A program made the translations under genes and the position numbers. Shown piece after piece: positions 1 through 6,118 of a stretch of 9,073 nucleotides of DNA. Below the pieces are notes generated by a model. The model did no database searches. It worked only from the letters and a program-made list of their open reading frames with translations, and had not been told where the DNA came from. Source of the stretch: Bacillota bacterium (lineage in GTDB: Bacteria > Bacillota > Desulfitobacteriia > Desulfitobacteriales > Desulfitobacteriaceae); assembly GCA_021849995.1 (NCBI GenBank), contig JAJZSC010000092.1, positions 1 through 9,073 on the forward strand. Direction: 5' to 3'. Positions within the stretch are counted from its first letter, which is position 1. The number at the start of each line of letters is the position of its first letter.

Positions 1-1161
1 AGATTCGATACGAGGTTTCAAGGGTGCCGAATTGACTAAACTTTGCACTGGAATATATTGAGCATCGGTACTTCCATCTCCCAATTCGCCATGATCATTA
101 TCACCCCAACCCCAAACTTTTCCTTCAGGATCGATGATTAAATCATAATTAAACCCCGCAGTAGCAGAAATAACACGAGGAAAACCCTTAATAAGCTTTG
201 GTTCATATGACCTGAACACTGAACCTTCACCTAATCTCGTGTTTAAACCCCATACCCAAAGACTTTGATCTTTTTTTATAGCAAGATTATGATATTCCCC
301 AGACCGAATAGCTGCAATATCAGTTAAACCTTCGACAATTATCGGACTGGAAATATCCTTATAAGTTAAATCCTTATCGACTACGTTACTGCCCCAAATA
401 ACAACAGTACCGTCCCGCTTTAAAGCGAGGGTGTTGCCACCCGCTGCGATCGCTGTTACATCAGTAAGACCAGGTATTTTGACTGGTACGTTGGTGTTAA
501 CTTGGGTTCCATTCCCTAATTGACCATACGAATTATCGCCCCAACTCCAGACTGTACCATCAGCTTCTACGGCATAACCAGACCGTAGCCCTGCCGCGAT
601 ACTTACAATGTTGGTCAGATTCTTAACTTGTACAGGTTCCCAGGAGTACTTATTCGTTCCATCGCCAAGTTCTCCGGTATAATTCTCTCCCCATGCCCAA
701 ACTGTACCATCTTCTTTTAGGGCTAAACTATATTGATAACCTGCAGAAATCTGTTTAACTCCATTTAGATTTACCTGGATGGGCGCTAATTCTAAATGAT
801 TGAAATTCCCAAAGCCATACCGTCCCCATGTCCAGACCGTCCCATCACTTTTTAAAGCAAGTGCATGCAGCCTTCCCGCCGAAATCGCTTTGACATTTGA
901 TAATTTCTGAACAGGAATCGGATTTAAAGACGAAACCGTACTTCCATCACCAAGCTGTCCATTACTATTTTCTCCCCAAGCCCAAACCGTTCCGTCTGAT
1001 TTTAACGCTAAAGAAAAAAAGGAATTAGAACTAATATCTATAAAAGACGTTTCAACAGCCATAGCCGACCTTGAAGTGATATGGATCAAGGAGAAAGATG
1101 AAGAAAAAAATACTAGAGAGGCTATAAGAAACGCTAACGTTCTTATTAGTCTATAATTCAT
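1..1161 (-). CDS. Secreted RCC1-repeat beta-propeller protein (3' end beyond window)
   Basis: The frame stays open for 387 codons and runs off the left edge, so the C-terminus is missing. Residues 1-35 look like a Sec signal peptide: a short basic start (MNYRLIRT), a hydrophobic core and an AMA cleavage motif at 33-35. After it come seven RCC1 repeats spaced about 50 residues apart. Each is marked by a variant of SDGTVWxWG followed by GQLGDG; the first two are at residues 55-63 and 105-113. Repeats 5 and 6 are degenerate. RCC1 repeats fold as a seven-bladed propeller and usually mediate protein binding; no catalytic motif is visible, so the protein is probably an exported or surface binding protein. 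I chose ATG 1161 because AGGAAGG (1171-1177) lies 9 bp upstream; the ATG at 1170 touches that site. It is transcribed apart from the sulfur operon, which ends at the 1467-1494 terminator. Confidence 0.88.
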   Translation of the reverse strand, partial: MNYRLIRTLAFLIASLVFFSSSFSLIHITSRSAMAVETSFIDISSNSFFSLALKSDGTVWAWGENSNGQLGDGSTVSSLNPIPVQKLSNVKAISAGRLHALALKSDGTVWTWGRYGFGNFNHLELAPIQVNLNGVKQISAGYQYSLALKEDGTVWAWGENYTGELGDGTNKYSWEPVQVKNLTNIVSIAAGLRSGYAVEADGTVWSWGDNSYGQLGNGTQVNTNVPVKIPGLTDVTAIAAGGNTLALKRDGTVVIWGSNVVDKDLTYKDISSPIIVEGLTDIAAIRSGEYHNLAIKKDQSLWVWGLNTRLGEGSVFRSYEPKLIKGFPRVISATAGFNYDLIIDPEGKVWGWGDNDHGELGDGSTDAQYIPVQSLVNSAPLKPRIES

Positions 1162-1369
1162 TAAGAGCATCCTTCCTAAAGTAAAATTTGCTTTAATTAA
1201 TTCTTCTTAAATAATTGCAAGTAACTATTCGTTTTTTAATATACAAATTACTTCAGGTAAATTTATCCTGTCTTAATGCAGCACCGAAAATTTAGATTTC
1301 AAAGGTACACAGAAATGGAAGAGCATCTTTGTATGCGACCCATTCAAGAAACCAAGTTAGTGTTTCCAC

Positions 1370-1410
1370 TGAATCAACTCCTTTTCGGATAGATTCAGCT
1401 CCCCTCCACT
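1370..1410 (-). repeat. Dispersed hairpin repeat, copy A
   Basis: By hand alignment this segment matches 8204-8242 at about 32 of 40 positions with two single-base gaps. On the minus strand CTGAATC and GATTCAG form a perfect 7-bp stem around a loop of about 16 nt that can itself pair through CC/GG. Like the other copy it lies a few dozen bases beyond a minus-strand terminator. The family is not recognised. It could be a small mobile or structured-RNA repeat, or the relic of a gene tail, since both copies read G-G/E-E-L-N/D-L in the same minus frame. Confidence 0.5.
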
Positions 1411-1466
1411 CTTAAGTATAAAGATCTCATAAAATGGCTTTCGGGACGGTGCTAGTATCTGTTTAC

Positions 1467-1494
1467 ACAAAAAGCCGCCTCAAAAGAGACGGCT
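1467..1494 (-). terminator. Rho-independent terminator of the sulfur operon
   Basis: On the minus strand AGCCGTCTC, a TTTT loop and GAGGCGGCT form a 9-bp stem with one U-G pair, running straight into TTTTTGTG. It lies about 100 bp past the stop of the DsrE2-like gene. The plus-strand reading has a C-A mismatch and a poorer U-tract, so the minus orientation is preferred. Confidence 0.85.
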
Positions 1495-1499
1495 GATAT

Positions 1500-1523
1500 T
1501 TTGACTATTAATTTGACTATTAA
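1500..1523. repeat. Two tandem 12-bp units
   Basis: TTTGACTATTAA occurs twice in immediate succession. Each copy contains TTGACT, a good -35 hexamer for the plus strand. The second (1513-1518) is 16 bp from TATAAG (1535-1540), which could make a weak promoter reading antisense into the end of the DsrE2-like gene. No plus-strand gene follows, so this may be chance in AT-rich DNA. Confidence 0.6.
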
Positions 1524-1591
1524 AGATAAGGGATTATAAGGTGATATAATTCTAATATTAGGGCACTAATTGATGGCATGGACACAAGAAA

Positions 1592-2065
1592 TCAAGTAAA
1601 GATTATCTCGCCGCCGGCTGACAAATCGTAGAAATCGCCGACAGTTAGGATTCCATCCAACTGCTCGCAAAAATCTTCCTTTTTAAGCTTGAACATTTCT
1701 ACACTGGCTAAGCAGGCATAAATTTTCCCGCCGGCATCGCTGATCATTTCTATAAATTCAGGTATAGGAGGAATATCCAACTCTTCCATTTGTTTCTTCA
1801 TCATACTGGTAGCAAAAGCTGACATTCCCGGCAAAGCACCGATTAAAGTAGGTATACCCATTGCCGGATTACCCACAGTAGCTACTTTAATGTTATGCAT
1901 TTTCTTTTTGGTGATGGCATCCATGCCGAAAAAAGTAAAGAAGAGATTGGCTTCAATACCTTTCATCCTGGCGCCGTTGGCCATGATTAGCCCCGGATAG
2001 ATGCCCTCCAGGGAACCCTTGGATATAATAATAGAGACCTTTTTAATACCCTCTTCAGTTGACAT
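1592..2065 (-). CDS. DsrE2-like sulfur-transfer protein (DsrE/DsrF family)
   Basis: This 157-residue protein has the DsrE/F-like fold signature. A beta strand (KKVSIIISKGSLE, 8-20) opens the protein, followed by an alanine/glycine-rich helix and ANLFFTFFGMDA (39-50). A hydrophobic proline/glycine/methionine-rich insert (66-93) is typical of the DsrE2 branch rather than of the small TusD/DsrE subunits. The expected sulfur-carrying cysteine is C118 in IYACLASVEMF; C133 is a second cysteine near the end. The family binds or transfers sulfane sulfur in the cytoplasm, often at the membrane and often beside SQR, TusA or rhodanese genes. Here it follows the TusE-like gene by 19 bp with a strong GAGGAGGG site, so it is the last gene of the operon. 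DsrE2-like is likely; the exact sulfur donor and acceptor are unknown. Confidence 0.85.
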   Translation of the reverse strand: MSTEEGIKKVSIIISKGSLEGIYPGLIMANGARMKGIEANLFFTFFGMDAITKKKMHNIKVATVGNPAMGIPTLIGALPGMSAFATSMMKKQMEELDIPPIPEFIEMISDAGGKIYACLASVEMFKLKKEDFCEQLDGILTVGDFYDLSAGGEIIFT

Positions 2066-2084
2066 CTTATATCCCTCCTCTTAA

Positions 2085-2399
2085 TCAAACACAACTAACC
2101 GGTTTGCTTAAGCCGGCTATTTTCGTAGCTTTCATCAACGGTCCATCCGGAAACAATGCATAAAGATCTTTGGTAGGAATATTACCAACCTTATTCACTC
2201 GCCGTATGGTAGGTATTTTTTCTGTAGCCTCAAAATCTTTTTGCAAAAATTCAATGACCTGCCAGTGGCCTTCAGTTAATTCATTAATCCCCAGTTCTTT
2301 AGCTAGTGCTTGAGCAATCTCTTTGTTCCACTGCTTCCTGTCGGTCAGGTATCCTTCCTCGGTAACATCCACTTTATAACCGGCAATTACTTTTTCCAT
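2085..2399 (-). CDS. tusE: TusE/DsrC/DsvC-family sulfur-carrier protein
   Basis: This 104-residue protein matches the DsrC/TusE family in length and layout: an N-terminal GYKVDVTEEGYLTDRKQWN strand-turn, a central ELTEGHWQVIEFLQ helix, and the flexible arm ending KIAGLSKPVSCV. C103, the next-to-last residue, is the persulfide- or trisulfide-bearing cysteine of the family. Dissimilatory DsrC has a second cysteine 11 residues earlier; here that position is T92. The protein is therefore a single-cysteine, TusE-type carrier and should not make the DsrC disulfide or trisulfide used with sulfite reductase. It has a good AGGAGG site and lies between sqr and the DsrE2-like gene, which suggests that it accepts sulfur released by sulfide oxidation. 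A role in tRNA thiolation alone is the alternative. Confidence 0.9.
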   Translation of the reverse strand: MEKVIAGYKVDVTEEGYLTDRKQWNKEIAQALAKELGINELTEGHWQVIEFLQKDFEATEKIPTIRRVNKVGNIPTKDLYALFPDGPLMKATKIAGLSKPVSCV

Positions 2400-2513
2400 C
2401 GCTAATCCTCCTAAAGAATTATTATTTTACTCTTTCGAGTTTGTCCCAAACAAATTGAATTTTTAACCCCTTTTAACAATGAACCAATAACACTGAACCA
2501 AGTTTGCTAGGGG

Positions 2514-3764
2514 TTATTTGGCAAATAACTGTTCCAAATTTTTGCCGCTCTTTTTCATGTGTGCCGGAACGGTCGGAATAGGAATACCCCTTAACAACAT
2601 ATACCAATAAATGTATTTAAAGGCCATTTTGCCTAAATGATTGATTTTTGTTGCCTTCAACAAGGAGAAGGGCCCTACGCCAGGGAGCGGGAATGTTCCG
2701 GTAACAGGCTCGTATTCATAATTAAAATCAATGAGGTAGGCCTGGTTATACCCTGCTTCTATGAAGCAATTGGCATGCCCATCAAAATGAGCGGTTAGTG
2801 GTTTGTGCGCTATATAGCTTAGGATATTTTCCGTTAATATCTCCGCCTCGAAATGCGCTACTGAACCGGCTTTGGAAGCTGGGATATCACTTGCATCACC
2901 AATTACGAAAATATTCTCATAAGCTTTAGCTTGCAGGGTGTTTTTATCTGTAGGGACAAAATTCAAGTCATCCCCCAGACCAGACCGTTCGATAACTTTA
3001 CTGCCCATATTAATCGGAACCGTAACCAGTAGATCATAATCTACCTCTTGGTCATCAAAAGAAACAAGTTTCTTCTTGGAACTATCAACATGACTAACAT
3101 TAAACTTAGTTACCAGACCGATATTTCTGTCCGTAAACAGACCGCCTAAGACATCAGAACATATCTGCTTGGTGAAGGCACCTCCCAGCGGCGTAACATA
3201 TTCCAATTCAATTTCCTGACGGTTTTTCTTCTTGGCGGAAAAGAACCAGTCGGCCAGAAAAACAAATTCAAGCGGAGCTACAGGGCATTTAATCGGCATC
3301 TCCGTGAGATGGACAACTACTTTCCCCCCCGAAAAATTGTTCAGTTTTTCTCTAAGGGCTACAGCTCCATCAGGTGTGTAAAAGTCAAAGATATCCTGAC
3401 GCCAACCGTCTTTTAAACCTTCAGTTTCCTCAGGCACAATTTCACAACCGGTAGCAATAATCAAAATATCATAGTTTATTTTTTTCTGATTGCTCAACAC
3501 TACATGATTTTTTTCCGCATCGATTAACTCTATGGAAGACTGGATGTATTCCACTCCTTTGGGAATAAAGTCAGTTTTCTTTTTAACCACATCCTGTTCT
3601 GAGTAAATCCCAAAAGGTATGAAGAGAAATCCTGGTTGATAGTAATGTTTGGCATACTGATCAATAATCGTTATTGACCATTCGGTTTTGTTCACTTTCC
3701 TGTTAAGATGATTGGCCATCATTGTTCCGGCTGTACCGGCTCCCAGAATCAATATTCTTTTCAT
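2514..3764 (-). CDS. sqr: Sulfide:quinone oxidoreductase (FAD flavoprotein)
   Basis: This 416-residue protein of the two-dinucleotide-binding-domain flavoprotein family oxidises sulfide to polysulfide or persulfide at the membrane face and hands the electrons to quinone. The FAD motif GAGTAG is at 8-13 and the second FAD-contact motif IFVIGDASDIPASK at 285-298. The redox cysteine pair is most likely C160 (IKCPVAPLE) and C333 (HANCFIEAG). The extra cysteine near residue 128 of type I enzymes is absent, so it belongs to a two-cysteine class. The hydrophobic, aromatic C-terminus (378-402) fits the membrane-anchoring helices. A CstR-like repressor lies upstream and two sulfur carriers downstream, which supports SQR over a related NADH dehydrogenase. 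Translation starts at ATG 3764, preceded by AGGAAAGGGG. The gap to the next gene is 114 bp, with no convincing terminator. Confidence 0.93.
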   Translation of the reverse strand: MKRILILGAGTAGTMMANHLNRKVNKTEWSITIIDQYAKHYYQPGFLFIPFGIYSEQDVVKKKTDFIPKGVEYIQSSIELIDAEKNHVVLSNQKKINYDILIIATGCEIVPEETEGLKDGWRQDIFDFYTPDGAVALREKLNNFSGGKVVVHLTEMPIKCPVAPLEFVFLADWFFSAKKKNRQEIELEYVTPLGGAFTKQICSDVLGGLFTDRNIGLVTKFNVSHVDSSKKKLVSFDDQEVDYDLLVTVPINMGSKVIERSGLGDDLNFVPTDKNTLQAKAYENIFVIGDASDIPASKAGSVAHFEAEILTENILSYIAHKPLTAHFDGHANCFIEAGYNQAYLIDFNYEYEPVTGTFPLPGVGPFSLLKATKINHLGKMAFKYIYWYMLLRGIPIPTVPAHMKKSGKNLEQLFAK

Positions 3765-3766
3765 TT

Positions 3767-3873
3767 AATTCCAACCCCTTTCCTTAATGATTTTTATCAC
3801 GAGCTAACTTTCACTTTCACTTATCTTAAAAAGAAGGGCTAATTTTAAAACCATATTTTCACGGTACTGCTAA
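3767..3873 (-). repeat. Tandem leader duplication, copy 1 (carries the sqr ribosome site)
   Basis: About 107 bp directly upstream of sqr is repeated at 3875-3970. Both copies share AAAGGGGTTGGAATT, TTAAGATAAGTGAAAG and AGCAGTACCG in the same order on the minus strand. This copy supplies the sqr ribosome site. It also holds an internal 6-bp doubling (TTTCAC twice) and longer homopolymer runs than copy 2. Confidence 0.9.
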
Positions 3874-3874
3874 T

Positions 3875-3970
3875 AATTCCAACCCCTTTCCTTATAATTT
3901 TTTATCACAACTAACTTTCACTTATCTTAAAAGAAGGCTGATTTTAAACCTATTTTTTCGGTACTGCTAA
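3875..3970 (-). repeat. Tandem leader duplication, copy 2 (upstream copy)
   Basis: This 96-bp copy has the same order of motifs as copy 1 but differs by several small indels, most of them in homopolymer runs. It ends in the same ribosome-site sequence, AAGGAAAGGGGTTGG, yet no start codon follows, so the site is orphaned. Without the duplication the cstR-sqr spacer would be about 135 bp rather than 242 bp. Confidence 0.9.
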
Positions 3971-4006
3971 GCTCCAAATTTTGAATTGTTATTGGTATTT
4001 CTGTGT

Positions 4007-4273
4007 TTATCTATACTTAAAGACATTATCTAAAATCTTGTCTATTTCTTGTTTTAAATCTCTGCCTTCTGCTATCGCTCTATCTATACATTGTTCAGCC
4101 ATATGTTTAGTAATCATTAGCTCCAGCTTTTTCATGGAACCTGTTACTGCCGCAACTTGAATCAAGACAACAGGGCAGTCTTTCCCTTCATTAACCATAT
4201 TCTCTATTCCGTTGATATGGCCGCGGATATGGTGCAACTGGTTTAAAACTAATTTTTTTTCGCTTTCAAGCAT
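4007..4273 (-). CDS. cstR: CsoR-family repressor, CstR-like persulfide sensor
   Basis: This 88-residue all-alpha protein belongs to the CsoR/RcnR/FrmR (DUF156) family; NQLHHIRGHINGIENMV (11-27) is the DNA-binding helix typical of the family. The sensing cysteines are C33 and C62, 29 residues apart, the same spacing as the reactive pair of CstR. Copper-sensing CsoR has a histidine 25 residues after the first cysteine; here that position is M58. H57 is one residue out of register. This favours thiol/persulfide sensing over Cu(I) binding, as does sqr downstream. The start is ATG 4273 with GAGGAG 7 bp upstream. Its own promoter carries a GGGG/CCCC palindrome, so autoregulation is likely, and the repressor probably controls sqr and the two sulfur carriers. 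A formaldehyde or other metal sensor is less likely. Confidence 0.85.
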   Translation of the reverse strand: MLESEKKLVLNQLHHIRGHINGIENMVNEGKDCPVVLIQVAAVTGSMKKLELMITKHMAEQCIDRAIAEGRDLKQEIDKILDNVFKYR

Positions 4274-4290
4274 CTGTAATCTCCTCTAGT

Positions 4291-4309
4291 CCCTCCCCAT
4301 GGGGTGGGG
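4291..4309. promoter_or_regulatory. Probable CstR operator
   Basis: CCCTCCCCATGGGGTGGGG contains the perfect palindrome CCCCATGGGG flanked by more C and G runs, the form of operator bound by CsoR-family repressors. It lies just after the predicted start of transcription and before the cstR ribosome site, where bound repressor would block transcription. Confidence 0.75.
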
Positions 4310-4317
4310 TTAATTTA

Positions 4318-4345
4318 ATTATAATATTTCTTGGCAAAAATGCAA
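4318..4345 (-). promoter_or_regulatory. Sigma-A-type promoter of cstR
   Basis: On the minus strand TTGCAT (4345-4340) and a perfect TATAAT (4323-4318) are separated by 16 bp. Transcription should start near 4311, directly at the operator. No comparable promoter is visible in front of sqr, which supports one cstR-sqr-tusE-dsrE2 transcript. Confidence 0.75.
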
Positions 4346-4486
4346 CCTATTTTTTATTTGTTCCTAGATTAACCTGACCTTCTATTCGACCGGCTTTTTT
4401 GGGTAGAGGTTGTCCCCGATAAAAAAGACACACAAAACTATGTCTTTTGAATATGCTCTTTATAGTCCTTACTTTTGGAACTCTGC

Positions 4487-4503
4487 CCCAACCCCTGGGG
4501 GAT
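4487..4503. promoter_or_regulatory. Second C/G-run palindrome, possible CsoR-type site
   Basis: CCCCAACCCCTGGGGGA resembles the cstR operator. On the plus strand TTGAAT (4447-4452) and TACTTT (4470-4475), 17 bp apart, lie just upstream like a weak promoter. No plus-strand gene follows. It may instead be a chance GC-rich run. Confidence 0.3.
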
Positions 4504-4629
4504 TTTTTGGATCCAGATCCCGAGGATAGCTTTTCAGTTAGCGCGATGTTTCTCATACACTATTAATAAAGTCTTTGTTTGAGAGGCAAGGTTCCTAAGG
4601 TAACTCTAAGTGATTATTCCAGTGTAAAA

Positions 4630-4657
4630 TTAAAAAACCTCTCAATAGTGAGAGGTT
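4630..4657 (-). terminator. Rho-independent terminator after rtcB
   Basis: On the minus strand AACCTCTC, a 6-nt loop (ACTATT) and GAGAGGTT form an 8-bp perfect stem followed by TTTTAATTTT. It would end the slipin-rtcB transcript about 220 bp past the rtcB stop. Confidence 0.8.
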
Positions 4658-4726
4658 AATTAAAGTAGTCTACACGCTGATTTCCGCTACCCACAAATGC
4701 TATGGCTCTGGCGTGGCAAGTTGTAC

Positions 4727-4763
4727 TAGACTGGAGTGTTCGCCCCACTTCAGTCTATTTTTT
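4727..4763 (+). terminator. Orphan plus-strand terminator
   Basis: TAGACTGGAGTG (4727-4738) pairs with CACTTCAGTCTA (4746-4757) over 12 bp with one G-U pair, closes a 7-nt loop and is followed by six T residues. On the minus strand the G-U becomes A-C and there is no U-tract, so it is built for plus-strand RNA. No plus-strand gene lies upstream in this region. Confidence 0.65.
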
Positions 4764-4879
4764 ATGTGCAATCACGCATAATTATACCCTTATGGTTTAG
4801 TCATGTTTCAAGGAATTCACTAAAACGAATTTTAGCCATTCGTTATATTATTATCCTGCTTTTGGACATTAACCGTCTC

Positions 4880-6088
4880 TTAACCCTCTTCCCCCGCCTT
4901 AAAGTTATATATCGGTTTAATAATTTTCACGATATCAGCTGTCGGTCCTATATTGTTTATGATGTCATCCATATTCTTATAGGCCATCGGACACTCATCC
5001 AAGGTTTCTTTATTGACAGATGTCGTATAGACATCCTTCATCTGTTTTTTAAATTCCGAAACGGTAAAACTTTGTTTTGCCTTGGTCCTGCTCATGAGCC
5101 TGCCTGCACCATGAGGGGCAGAGCAATTCCAGTCTTCATTGCCTTTGCCAACACAGATGAGACTGCCATCCCTCATATTGATGGGAATTAAGATACTCTC
5201 CCCTTTCTTTGCAGATACTGCGCCTTTCCGCAAGATCATCGTATCGGTATCAATATAATTATGAGTTGTAGTGAACTGCTCTACTACCTCTAATTTCATG
5301 CCTTTTACGATCTCAGCAATCATTGCTTTACGGTTCAGTTCTGCAAACTGCTGGACGATTTTCATATCATGAATATAGTCCTCAAACAGACTCCCGGTTA
5401 CATAAGCAAGAGGAAACGGAATATCTGTCAGTACCTGATTTTTGAATTCCTTTAAAGCATTCTGAATTTCTTTATCACGTCCTTCAGACTTGTAGCGGGC
5501 GATGAGTGCCTCCATGTCTGGTTTGTCATTACGGTTTAACTGCTTAAACCCAGCTTCCTGATAATATTTTGCCACCTCTAGTCCTAAATGACGGCTGCCT
5601 GAGTGAACTACAACATACAGGCTGCCCTCCTCATCCTTGTTAACTTCAATAAAATGATTGCCGCCCCCTAAGGTCCCAATACTCTTTTCTGCTCTGTCCA
5701 GTTGTACTGCCTTGAGACAGCGGAGCTGTGTTAAGGCAATTTGCTCGTTATAGCGATGCGGTTTCTTCCGCACCTCAAAGCCTGACGGTATATTCTCATA
5801 AATCAACTTATCCAGCTTTTGAAGTTCCAGCCGTTTGTTGCTGATGGAGATAGTTTCCATACCGCAACCAATATCCACGCCCACTAAATTTGGAACCACT
5901 TTGTCTGTAATGGTCATGGTGGTTCCAATTGTACAACCGGCCCCGGCATGAACGTCCGGCATGATCCGGATTTTGCTCTCTTTTACAAACTCCTGATTGC
6001 AAAGGGTTTCAATCTGAGCAGCAGCACCCTCTTCTAGTGTATGGGTGTACACCTTCGCTATATTATATTTACCTTTAATTTCCAACAT
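4880..6088 (-). CDS. rtcB: RtcB-family RNA ligase
   Basis: RtcB joins RNA 3'-phosphate (or 2',3'-cyclic phosphate) ends to 5'-hydroxyl ends, using GTP and Mn2+ in the cytoplasm. This 402-residue protein is near the usual bacterial length and keeps the active site: D72 and C75 in VGVDIGCGM, H145 in GGGNHFIE, H162 in VVHSGSR, H276 in TTTHNYID, and the guanylylated nucleophile H326 in SAPHGAGRLMSR. The early PDVHAGAGCTIG motif (44-55) is also intact, so the enzyme should be active. ATG 6088 has only a weak ribosome site (GGTGA). It starts 30 bp after the slipin stop, so the two are probably co-transcribed, perhaps with translational coupling. There is no RtcA cyclase or RtcR activator in the window. 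It probably serves RNA repair rather than routine tRNA splicing. Confidence 0.96.
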   Translation of the reverse strand: MLEIKGKYNIAKVYTHTLEEGAAAQIETLCNQEFVKESKIRIMPDVHAGAGCTIGTTMTITDKVVPNLVGVDIGCGMETISISNKRLELQKLDKLIYENIPSGFEVRKKPHRYNEQIALTQLRCLKAVQLDRAEKSIGTLGGGNHFIEVNKDEEGSLYVVVHSGSRHLGLEVAKYYQEAGFKQLNRNDKPDMEALIARYKSEGRDKEIQNALKEFKNQVLTDIPFPLAYVTGSLFEDYIHDMKIVQQFAELNRKAMIAEIVKGMKLEVVEQFTTTHNYIDTDTMILRKGAVSAKKGESILIPINMRDGSLICVGKGNEDWNCSAPHGAGRLMSRTKAKQSFTVSEFKKQMKDVYTTSVNKETLDECPMAYKNMDDIINNIGPTADIVKIIKPIYNFKAGEEG

Positions 6089-6118
6089 TTATTTCACCGT
6101 TCCATTTTTACATTTTGT

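Larger units (their letters stand above)
1162..1591. other. Intergenic region of 430 bp between the sulfur operon and the RCC1 gene
   Basis: No gene is convincing here on either strand. The stretch holds the terminator of the sulfur operon, one copy of a dispersed hairpin repeat (1370-1410), a 12-bp tandem repeat at 1500-1523, and the AT-rich leader of the RCC1 gene. No clear minus-strand promoter for the RCC1 gene can be picked; a TTGCAA near 1220 is only weakly suggestive. Stop codons interrupt all minus-strand frames in 1260-1440, although one frame around the repeat could be a decayed gene end. Confidence 0.6.
4274..4879. other. Gene-poor region of 606 bp between rtcB and cstR
   Basis: It contains the cstR promoter and operator, two terminators of opposite orientation, a C/G-run palindrome (4487-4503) and an AT-rich inverted repeat (AAAAGACA at 4423-4430 with TGTCTTTT at 4441-4448). 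A 69-codon minus-strand frame at 4347-4556 lacks a ribosome site and resembles no family I know, so I do not call it. A short minus-strand frame ends at a TAA (4656-4658) directly against the 4630-4657 terminator, which could be a decayed gene end. Confidence 0.5.

Noticed and set aside
2461..2516. AACCCC / GGGGTT inverted repeat between sqr and the tusE-like gene, considered as a terminator or CstR operator
   Set aside because: The arms are about 40 bp apart and no U-tract follows. The C and G runs are not arranged like the palindrome in front of cstR.
3767..3970. Two ~100-bp repeats considered as a CRISPR array or insertion-sequence ends
   Set aside because: They are directly adjacent direct copies with no spacer variation, no inverted ends and no cas or transposase gene, so a simple tandem duplication fits.
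4347..4556. Minus-strand open frame of 69 codons
   Set aside because: No ribosome site; basic, low-complexity translation; it spans a hairpin and a C/G-run palindrome. Treated as chance in intergenic DNA.
4736..5191. Plus-strand open frame of 151 codons
   Set aside because: It overlaps the conserved 3' part of rtcB in antisense and the orphan terminator, has no ribosome site and matches no family I know.
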